NCBI RefSeq assembly: GCF_016127015.1
Contig: NZ_CP065972.1
Location: 1,178,001-1,242,000, forward strand
Length of the DNA: 64,000 bases
From: Corynebacterium tuberculostearicum
GTDB lineage: Bacteria; Actinomycetota; Actinomycetes; Mycobacteriales; Mycobacteriaceae
Direction: 5' to 3'
Below the pieces are notes generated by a model. The model made no database searches, was not told where the DNA came from, and saw only the letters and a program-made list of their open reading frames with translations. Shown here one piece after another: positions 57,515-64,000 of this stretch (position 1 is its first letter; the number at the start of each line of letters is the position of its first letter). A program made the position numbers and the translations under genes.

Positions 57515-58723
57515 CTAGCCAAATAGGCGGATGGGGTTAACCACATCGGCGACAATAACGATAGCCCCAACGCCCATTAGCAGCGCGGCCATCACATAGG
57601 TCACCGGCATCAGCTTGGTGTAATCGGCCGGGCCCAGAGCTGGCTTGCCCGCCATTTTGCGGATGCCATCACGCAGCTTTTCATAGATGATGACGGCGAT
57701 ATGTCCGCCGTCAAAAGGTGGCAACGGAATCAGGTTAAAGAGCGCGAGGAAGAAGTTCAGCGTGGCCAGCATCATAAAGAACATCGACCACAGGGAGCGC
57801 TCCGCCAATTCGCCGCCCACGCGGGAAGCGCCGACGACGGACATCGGGCCATCGGCCTCGCGTTCGTGGCCGAAGATGGAGGCCACCACACCCGGAATTT
57901 TGCCCGGGAATTGCTTCAGCCCGTCGATCGTTGCGCTCAGCGAGTAGGTGCTAAAGCGCCAGGTTGCCGGTAGGGCGTCGACGGCGCCGTGCTTTTCGAC
58001 GACATCGATAAGCTGATTGCTCAGCCCAATTGAGCCAGCATCCACTAGCTCGCCGTCGTGGTTCAATCGCTTGACCGTATCGAGCTGAACCGGGAAGTCC
58101 CTTTCTTCCCCACCGCGCTCAACCGTCAGCGTGATGGTCTCGCCGGGGCGCTGCATTACCTCATCGCGCAGCTGGGTAAAAGAATCCAGCTTCTGGCCAT
58201 CGAGGGCCACAATAATATCGCCCTCCTGCACGCCGGCCTTTCCAGCGGGGCCTTTACCCGTGCACGTCTCTAGCTCTTGGTTCGGCTTCTGATTGGCCGA
58301 GCAAGTCACCTCGCCCACGCGCGGGCGAACATCAGCATCCGGATTGGGCAGGCCGGCCGTCATCGCCACAAAGTAGAGGATGACAAAGCCCAAAATCAGG
58401 TTGACACCGATGCCGCCGGCCATCACGATAATGCGCTGCCACCACGGTTTTTTATACATCGCATGGGGTTCTTCTTCCTCGGTGAGGAATTCATCCTGAG
58501 CCGTCATGCCAGCGATATCGCAAAACCCGCCCACAGGGAAGGCCGCAAGCCCATATTCGGTATGGCCCTTCCGGAAGGAAAATAGGCGCGGCCCAAAGCC
58601 AATAAAATAACGGCGCACGCGCATGCCAAAGGCGCGCGCGGTGAGCATATGGCCTGCTTCGTGCAGCGCTACGGTAAGCCCGATGCCGAGGGCGAAAAAC
58701 ACAATGCCCAGCAAGTTTGCCAT
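57515..58723 (-). CDS. Site-2 metalloprotease, M50 family (RseP/Rip1 type)
   Basis: Intramembrane zinc protease of 402 residues. Zinc motif HEAGH at residues 21-25 lies in the first membrane segment; a PDZ domain (GVQEGDIIVALDGQKLDSF) spans about 125-240; the second metal motif NLIPLPPFDGGH is near 330. Four membrane segments. Actinobacterial members cleave anti-sigma factors and other membrane proteins. The gene follows dxr by 14 bp on the same strand. Confidence 0.93.
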   Translation of the reverse strand: MANLLGIVFFALGIGLTVALHEAGHMLTARAFGMRVRRYFIGFGPRLFSFRKGHTEYGLAAFPVGGFCDIAGMTAQDEFLTEEEEPHAMYKKPWWQRIIVMAGGIGVNLILGFVILYFVAMTAGLPNPDADVRPRVGEVTCSANQKPNQELETCTGKGPAGKAGVQEGDIIVALDGQKLDSFTQLRDEVMQRPGETITLTVERGGEERDFPVQLDTVKRLNHDGELVDAGSIGLSNQLIDVVEKHGAVDALPATWRFSTYSLSATIDGLKQFPGKIPGVVASIFGHEREADGPMSVVGASRVGGELAERSLWSMFFMMLATLNFFLALFNLIPLPPFDGGHIAVIIYEKLRDGIRKMAGKPALGPADYTKLMPVTYVMAALLMGVGAIVIVADVVNPIRLFG

Positions 58724-58737
58724 GGTGTGAAAGCTTT

Positions 58738-59898
58738 CTAGTCAGCCAGCGAATCAATCAGCGCATTCGCGCGCCTGCGCGCCTCGCCTTCTACCGCGAG
58801 GATTTCATCGAGGCTAGAGACTACACCAGCAAACTCGGATGCGGAATCAAGGATCGTGCCCACGACGTCCACGATCTCCGGGAAATGGATGCGCCCAGAC
58901 AAGAACGCGGCAGCTGCTTCCTCATTGGCGGCGTTGTAGATGACCCCTGTTCCCTCGGCCGCGGCCCGGCGGGCGAGGTTGACGGCGGGAAAGGCGGCAT
59001 CGTCAAGCGGCTCAAAACGCCAATCGTGTGCCTGCGCAAAGTCCAAGGACGGCTGGGCTCCTGGGACGCGGTGCGGCCAATTCAGCGCTAGCGAAATGGG
59101 CAGCTTCATTGATGGCGGTGAGACCTGGGCGATGGTGCAGCCATCCTTGAAGGTGGCCATGGAGTGAATGATGGACTGCGGGTGCACGGTGACGTCGATG
59201 CGCTCCGGGGCGATGTCAAAGAGCAGGGTGGCTTCAATCAGCTCCAGGCCCTTGTTAATGAGGGTGGCGGAGTTGAGGGTATTCATCTGCCCCATCGACC
59301 ACGTAGGGTGCTGCGCTGCCTGCTCAGGGGTCACGTCCCACATTTCTTCGCGCGACCAACCGCGGAAGGGGCCGCCTGAGGCGGTAAGGACGAGCTTATC
59401 CAGCTCCCCTTCCTCGCCGGCACGCAGGCACTGCGCCATGGCGGAATGCTCCGAGTCAACGGGGATGATCTGGCCAGGGCGCGCCTTCTGCGTAACCAGC
59501 GTGCCACCCGCCACGAGGGATTCCTTATTGGCCAAGGCTAAATACTCGCCCATCTCCAGAGTGGCCAAGGTGGCCTTGAGCCCCAAAGACCCCACCAAGG
59601 CATTGAGTACCGTATCGGCCGGGGCCGAGCGCACTAGGTGCTCTGCAGCGTCGGCGCCACTCAAGACCGAACCGCCTAAAGCGGCCGACACCTCGGCGGC
59701 GGCGGCCTCGTTGGCCACGGCAACGTGGTCAAACGAAAGGTTGAGGCTACGGGCTTGTTCGATGATGAGCTGCGGGTTGGAGCCACCCGCAGCGATTCCC
59801 ACGACGTCGAATTTATCGGGATTATCCGCAATGACTTCCAGAGCCTGCGTGCCGATTGAACCGGTGGAACCAAGAATGAGTATTCGCTGAGTAGTCAC
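58738..59898 (-). CDS. dxr: 1-deoxy-D-xylulose-5-phosphate reductoisomerase
   Basis: First committed enzyme of the MEP pathway, 386 residues. NADPH motif [12 protein letters not shown] near the N-terminus, metal/substrate motifs VDSEHSAM near 150 and ASGGPFRGW near 180, and [23 protein letters not shown] split near 205-225. GTG 59898 lies six nucleotides after a TAGGGT -10, so it is probably leaderless, though GGAGG is also nearby. Confidence 0.97.
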   Translation of the reverse strand: MTTQRILILGSTGSIGTQALEVIADNPDKFDVVGIAAGGSNPQLIIEQARSLNLSFDHVAVANEAAAAEVSAALGGSVLSGADAAEHLVRSAPADTVLNALVGSLGLKATLATLEMGEYLALANKESLVAGGTLVTQKARPGQIIPVDSEHSAMAQCLRAGEEGELDKLVLTASGGPFRGWSREEMWDVTPEQAAQHPTWSMGQMNTLNSATLINKGLELIEATLLFDIAPERIDVTVHPQSIIHSMATFKDGCTIAQVSPPSMKLPISLALNWPHRVPGAQPSLDFAQAHDWRFEPLDDAAFPAVNLARRAAAEGTGVIYNAANEEAAAAFLSGRIHFPEIVDVVGTILDSASEFAGVVSSLDEILAVEGEARRRANALIDSLAD

Positions 59899-60075
59899 GC
59901 CTCCACCCTAGCGCCCACCACCATTGGGCGTGCGCGCCAGGTACGCCGCACTGCGACGGGGGTGTTTAATCGCCATCTCAGGTGCGATGTTTTAGAATGT
60001 GTAGCAGACAAATGGCATTGGTGTGCCCGCATGCCCATCGCACAGACGGACACACGCAGAAGCGAAGGAGAGCAA

Positions 60076-60537
60076 GTGTCTTCCCACAAGCCGGTACCGC
60101 AGGTATTTGACGGTGTTTCTACTGAGGACGTCCCATCCGCAGGATTCGGTTGGTCCCGCATCAGCCGCTCTGGCGTACAGATCGCCGGTTGGATCTCTGT
60201 CCTGTTCCTGCTTGCCTACAACTTTGGTAACCACAAGGGCCACGTTGAGACCATCTGGCTCATTGCCTTGGCTATCTTGATCGCCGTTGGCCTGCTCATC
60301 CACGCTTTCCAGCCTAAGTTGCACCAGGTCCGCACCGTGACCGCCCGCAACCAGCCGGTGGGCCACCAGGAGCCGGACTGGGTCTACGACCAGAAGACCA
60401 ACACCGGCGTATACGCCGAGCTGACCGATTCCCAGCTGCGCGCGCTCAACATTGAGCCTTCCCGCGTTTCTCACCTGCGCGTTGAGCCAGGCACCAACAA
60501 CGCCACCCCGGTTTCCTCCGGCAAGCACACGCTCTAA
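60076..60537 (+). CDS. DUF2631 family membrane protein
   Basis: 153 residues. The frame is open upstream to 59962, but GTG 60076 has AAGGAG five nucleotides before it and begins VSSHKPVPQVFDGV. Two membrane segments (IAGWISVLFLLAYNFG; TIWLIALAILIAVGLLIHAF) are followed by a cytoplasmic tail with DWVYDQKTNTGVYAELTD. Actinobacterial family of unknown function, commonly near dxr. Confidence 0.85.
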   Translation: MSSHKPVPQVFDGVSTEDVPSAGFGWSRISRSGVQIAGWISVLFLLAYNFGNHKGHVETIWLIALAILIAVGLLIHAFQPKLHQVRTVTARNQPVGHQEPDWVYDQKTNTGVYAELTDSQLRALNIEPSRVSHLRVEPGTNNATPVSSGKHTL

Positions 60538-60557
60538 GCTTTTAGTACGCTTTAGCT

Positions 60558-60596
60558 ACCGCCGCCCTTCCCCGCGAAGGTCGGTGGTTTCTTTAT
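60558..60596 (+). terminator. Terminator after the DUF2631 gene
   Basis: ACCGCCGCCCTT (60558-60569) pairs with AAGGTCGGTGGT (60577-60588), one mismatch and one G-U pair, then TTCTTTAT. Confidence 0.7.
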
Positions 60597-60724
60597 GCCT
60601 CCGCTTGGCGACGCCCCTCCTCCTCACCAACACATTCTGTCGTTTAGGACCCACTCCCAGCCCCACGGACCCAACCGCGCCCTGGGAGGGCAGCGATACG
60701 GCCACTGTCGCGGGGGCCGGAGGA

Positions 60725-62317
60725 TTAAGACACCCAGTGCCCCACCTTGGCGTAAATCTCAGGCAGGGAGTTGTCCACGCGTTTTCCGCTTACCCGGAGG
60801 GCAACGATATAACACGCAACTGGAACCACGATGACGAGGATAAACCCCAGCGCAACCAGTACCATATTCGAGCCGTAGCCGATGGCCATTGGAATGACGC
60901 CAGGGATAATCGGCGTCCAACCAATAAACAAATTCAAAATGGCGCTTAAGAAGGCACTGGCCGAGTAGCCGGATTTATCTGCCCACATACTGCCACCGGG
61001 CCGCGCGGTGGCAAAGGGATTAAAGGTGGATAGCAGCAATGACAATCCTGCAGAAGAAATGAAAATTCCCAGTGCGACCACCATCAAGCACCCGGTGAGC
61101 GCTTTGTCGGCGCTCACCGCGAAAAGCACCGCCGCCGAGAGGACGAAAGTTATGGCTGTGGGCGCCAAGTGCGCCCAGTGCCGCGCGTAGAGAAACGTGC
61201 GCGGACGAACTGGTGCGGCCATCTTTACCCACAGGCTTGGACCGTCATAGCCAAAATCATTTGTGGCTACAATTCCGCCGAAGAGTCCCAGAAATAGCAC
61301 TCCTATAGACGGCATGACGGAATCAGTAGTAAAGCCTTGAATGATAAAGACGATTGCCAGAATCGGCTGCATGATGATGGTTCCGATAAGGCGGGAGTCA
61401 CGGAAGATGTAGCGCAACGAGCGCGTAAATTCCATCGCAGCTGGTCCGCGATAGGAAAAGGAGCCCAAGGAAAAGCGGTTAATCCCTTTCGCCTTTTCGC
61501 GGCGTTGGTGCTTCGGAGACAAGAGTGCGCGGCGCTCGAATTGCAGGCGCAGCAACCGGTGCCACGCCCAGATGGCTGCGCCCAGCGACGCCGCGGCGAT
61601 GAGAAACTGCAAGAAGGCTACTACTGGTTCGCCTTGGGCGAGCGCGAGCGCCCAGCCCACCGGTGCGCCAACGGGCGTCCACGCCAGACCCTCGCCCACA
61701 GATCCCAATGGGAAGTCAGAGCCAGCAAGGGATGCAAGCCGATTAGAACCAAAGATGAGCAAGAACACCGCCAGCGCACCCAAAACTTTGAGGGTGGTCG
61801 AGCTTAGCTCCGCGACAGTAACCCCGACATAGACCGCGAGGTCCACTAAAACCAGCGTCAGTACTAGGGCAAAGAGCATGCCCAGGCAGAAGGGCACGAT
61901 GAACAATGCCTTGCCATTGGCCGCCAAGATCACACTTCCCGCCACCGCATAAGCGATGGAGAGCAAGACTGATACTGGAGCGCGCAGATTGAGCACTGAG
62001 GCAATAGCAAGCGCCGGTGTGATGTCTTTTAACCGCACCGGCAACGCGGAAAGCTCACGGGCAGAAAGCTGATTCTCCCCGCTGGGCATGATGAGGGTGA
62101 TAACGATAAAGGCAAGCGTGCCTACAGCAGGGGCCACGGTAAGGGCTTGCACGTTCCCAGTTCCGATGGAGATATCTGCCGCGGCAAGAGCGCCCAGCGA
62201 CGCAAGGCCGATGAGTCCGTAGAGCAAGAGACAGATAGGGATCATGACCGCAGCGGCATTCGCCTTGAGATTGCGGACCCACAGTGTGCGGTGCAGCTTG
62301 AGGAGCGTCGAAGTCAT
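60725..62317 (-). CDS. ABC transporter permease (large, about 12 membrane segments)
   Basis: 530-residue membrane protein with two groups of about six segments, no signal peptide, and few extramembrane loops; the pattern is an ABC-2-like exporter subunit fused in tandem. A basic cytoplasmic loop (LRLQFERRALLSPKHQRREK) sits in the centre. It follows its ATPase partner gene by five bases. Conserved in corynebacteria upstream of rlmN; cargo unknown. Confidence 0.83.
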   Translation of the reverse strand: MTSTLLKLHRTLWVRNLKANAAAVMIPICLLLYGLIGLASLGALAAADISIGTGNVQALTVAPAVGTLAFIVITLIMPSGENQLSARELSALPVRLKDITPALAIASVLNLRAPVSVLLSIAYAVAGSVILAANGKALFIVPFCLGMLFALVLTLVLVDLAVYVGVTVAELSSTTLKVLGALAVFLLIFGSNRLASLAGSDFPLGSVGEGLAWTPVGAPVGWALALAQGEPVVAFLQFLIAAASLGAAIWAWHRLLRLQFERRALLSPKHQRREKAKGINRFSLGSFSYRGPAAMEFTRSLRYIFRDSRLIGTIIMQPILAIVFIIQGFTTDSVMPSIGVLFLGLFGGIVATNDFGYDGPSLWVKMAAPVRPRTFLYARHWAHLAPTAITFVLSAAVLFAVSADKALTGCLMVVALGIFISSAGLSLLLSTFNPFATARPGGSMWADKSGYSASAFLSAILNLFIGWTPIIPGVIPMAIGYGSNMVLVALGFILVIVVPVACYIVALRVSGKRVDNSLPEIYAKVGHWVS

Positions 62318-62322
62318 TGAAC

Positions 62323-63153
62323 CTACGCCTCCCCGTCCCCACGCTGCGGCTCGCCGCCTTCACGACGCAGCCAATCGAAAGAGCCCGCATCAAAATCACT
62401 CCCACCGGCAAAGTGGATGAAGGCATCCGTCAGGCTGCCACCTTGGCGCACCTCCTCCACATGGCCAGCAGATAGCACCTGTCCTCCCGCGATAATGGCT
62501 ACATGATCACACAAGCCCTCCACCAATTGCATGACGTGTGAAGACAGGATTACGGTGCCACCGCGGGCGGCATAGGCGCGCAAGAGCTCCTGAATGAGCT
62601 GGCCGGAGACTGGGTCCACCGCTTCCAAAGGCTCGTCGAGGATCACTACCTCTGGGTTATGCAGGAGCGCACCTGCCAAAAGGATCTTCTTAGTCATGCC
62701 GGCGGAATAGTCCGCGATGGGTTTATCGGCGGCGTCGGCAAGCTGCAAGGCGTCCAGCAGCTGTGCGCTGCGGTGCTCCACCTCGGCTTGGTTCATGCTG
62801 CGCAAAGCGCCGAGATAGAACAGGTACTCCGGACCAGACAAACGGTCAAAGACGGGAGCGCCATCAATGAGCAGGCCCATCGCCGCCTTGGCCGCAATCG
62901 GTTCCTGCCACGTATTGTGCCCAGCGATGAACGCCTCACCGCTATCTGGGCGCAGCAGACCGCACGCCATGGTCAGCATGGTAGTCTTGCCAGCGCCATT
63001 AGGTCCAACGATGCCATAAATAGAGCCCCGCGGGATGTCGAGGCTCAAATTCGACACCGCGGGGCGTCCAGCGAAAGATTTATTCAGACCGCGCACGGCA
63101 AAGGCCTGCGCGGTGGGGTCATCTGCAAGCGGCGGATAATTCGGAATAATCAT
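62323..63153 (-). CDS. ABC transporter ATP-binding protein
   Basis: About 276-residue ATPase: Walker A GPNGAGKTT near 50, signature DYSAGMTKKILLAGALL near 155, Walker B VVILDEPLEAVDPVSG near 172, switch His in LSSHVMQLVEG. ATG 63153 lies eight nucleotides after a TAACAT -10 and is chosen over an in-frame TTG at 63162. Its permease follows directly. rlmN ends 18 bp before it. Confidence 0.9.
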   Translation of the reverse strand: MIIPNYPPLADDPTAQAFAVRGLNKSFAGRPAVSNLSLDIPRGSIYGIVGPNGAGKTTMLTMACGLLRPDSGEAFIAGHNTWQEPIAAKAAMGLLIDGAPVFDRLSGPEYLFYLGALRSMNQAEVEHRSAQLLDALQLADAADKPIADYSAGMTKKILLAGALLHNPEVVILDEPLEAVDPVSGQLIQELLRAYAARGGTVILSSHVMQLVEGLCDHVAIIAGGQVLSAGHVEEVRQGGSLTDAFIHFAGGSDFDAGSFDWLRREGGEPQRGDGEA

Positions 63154-63171
63154 ATCCGCCAATGTTATCAG

Positions 63172-64000
63172 TTAGGCGGACTTATCTTCCCGTTCATCCG
63201 CTGCGAGCTGACCACACGCTGCCGCAATCTCATCGCCCTTGGTATCGCGCACCGTGCAAGGAACGCCTTGGGCCTGTACGCGGCGCACGAACTCGTCTTG
63301 GCGGTCCTGCGGGGCTGCATCCCACTCCGAGCCCGGCGTGGGGTTCAGCGGAATGACATTGACGTGAACCTTGGAGCCCAGCTTCTGATGCAGCTTGCGG
63401 CCCAGCATATCCGCGCGGAAATCCTGGTCATTTTTATCACGAATCAGGGCATACTCAATGGACACGCGGCGAGCAGACTTATCCGCGTAATAACGCGCAG
63501 CATCGAGCACCTCATCGACGGACCAGCGGTTATTGACCGGCACGAGGCCATCGCGCAGCTCGTCATCCGGAGTGTGCAAGGAAACGGCGAGCGTGCAGGC
63601 CAAATCCTCGTCCGCCAGCTTACGGATTGCCGGAGCCAAGCCCACCGTAGACACGGTCACGTTGCGCTGGGAAAGACCAAAGCCGGCACCATCCTGGCCG
63701 GTAATCTGACGCACGGCCTGCACCACGCGCTTGTAGTTGGCCAGTGGCTCACCCATGCCCATGAAGACCACGTTGGACAGGCGGCCACCTTCTGCTGCCA
63801 TCGCGGCTGCAGCATGGCGGAACTGCTCAACGATCTCGCCCGTGGACAAGTTGCGGTCTAGACCGCCCTGGCCGGTAGCGCAGAACGGGCAGGCCATACC
63901 GCAGCCGGCTTGGGAAGAAATACACAACGTGGCGCGTCCTGGGTAGCGCATCAGAACCGACTCCAGCAGCGTGCCATCATGCAAACGCCACAGGGACTTA
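63172..64000 (-). CDS. rlmN: Dual-specificity 23S rRNA/tRNA methyltransferase RlmN (5' part beyond window)
   Basis: Radical-SAM enzyme that makes 2-methyladenosine at A2503 of 23S rRNA and A37 of some tRNAs. The leftward frame enters from the right edge, so the N-terminus is missing. Visible are the cluster motif [36 protein letters not shown], and the methyl-carrying Cys near the end ([16 protein letters not shown]). The stop is at 63172. Confidence 0.95.
   Translation of the reverse strand, partial: KSLWRLHDGTLLESVLMRYPGRATLCISSQAGCGMACPFCATGQGGLDRNLSTGEIVEQFRHAAAAMAAEGGRLSNVVFMGMGEPLANYKRVVQAVRQITGQDGAGFGLSQRNVTVSTVGLAPAIRKLADEDLACTLAVSLHTPDDELRDGLVPVNNRWSVDEVLDAARYYADKSARRVSIEYALIRDKNDQDFRADMLGRKLHQKLGSKVHVNVIPLNPTPGSEWDAAPQDRQDEFVRRVQAQGVPCTVRDTKGDEIAAACGQLAADEREDKSA

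Overview
The window is chromosomal DNA of a high-GC actinobacterium, almost certainly a Corynebacterium. Evidence is gene content and order: recA-recX-miaB preceded by a DUF3046 gene, bioYMN, pgsA-cinA-clgR with pspA nearby, dapB-thyX-dapA-rnj, rimP-nusA-ylxR-infB, a mycothiol-disulfide reductase, a membrane-bound malate:quinone oxidoreductase, a resuscitation-promoting-factor protein, and a site-2 protease beside dxr and ispG. The species cannot be named from the sequence alone. No rRNA, tRNA, insertion sequence, prophage or CRISPR array was seen.

Layout. 1-5 kb: miaB (cut by the left edge), recX, recA and DUF3046 leftward, then the biotin-uptake operon bioYMN rightward. 5-9 kb: pspA, clgR, cinA, pgsA leftward, a YciI protein rightward, and a TerC membrane protein behind a probable yybP-ykoY (Mn2+) riboswitch. 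9-18 kb: ftsK, a TIGR03085-type protein, rnj, dapA, thyX, dapB, all leftward. 18-25 kb: a glyoxalase-like gene broken by one in-frame stop, an AMIN-like lipoprotein, pnp, rpsO, a nucleoside hydrolase, ribF, then truB rightward. 25-29.5 kb: leftward operon rbfA-nrnA-MATE-metallophosphoesterase-phosphopantetheinyl transferase. 29.5-31 kb: an AT-richer insert with three small rightward genes of unknown role. 31-36 kb: infB, ylxR, nusA, rimP leftward. 36-41 kb: a DUF4439 lipoprotein, an Rpf protein, a small DoxX-like protein, proS, yaaA. 40-45.5 kb: a histidine kinase/response regulator pair with an ABC exporter and a GalT-like DUF4921 gene. 45.5-53 kb: phzF-like, selO, mqo, an alpha/beta hydrolase, mtr, and two paralogous small exported proteins. 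53-64 kb: map, a class B penicillin-binding lipoprotein, ispG, the M50 protease, dxr, a DUF2631 protein, an ABC transporter pair, and rlmN (cut by the right edge).

How it fits together. Most of the window is housekeeping: translation (infB, rbfA, rimP, nusA, rpsO, proS, truB, miaB, rlmN, map), RNA decay (rnj, pnp, nrnA), lysine/diaminopimelate and isoprenoid synthesis, and the envelope. The accessory points are the small-protein cassette that separates infB from rbfA, the signalling/ABC operon, and the paired exported proteins after mtr. The first cassette gene encodes an exported protein whose four cysteines and central VKV motif line up with the Streptomyces alpha-amylase inhibitor tendamistat, but without its inhibitory Trp-Arg-Tyr loop; this is the most unusual thing in the window.

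Many genes have a -10 hexamer (TANNNT-like) ending 5-8 nt before the start codon and no Shine-Dalgarno sequence, i.e. they look leaderless. Three divergent gene pairs (ribF/truB, rimP/DUF4439, proS/yaaA) pack two such promoters back to back into 31-38 bp.
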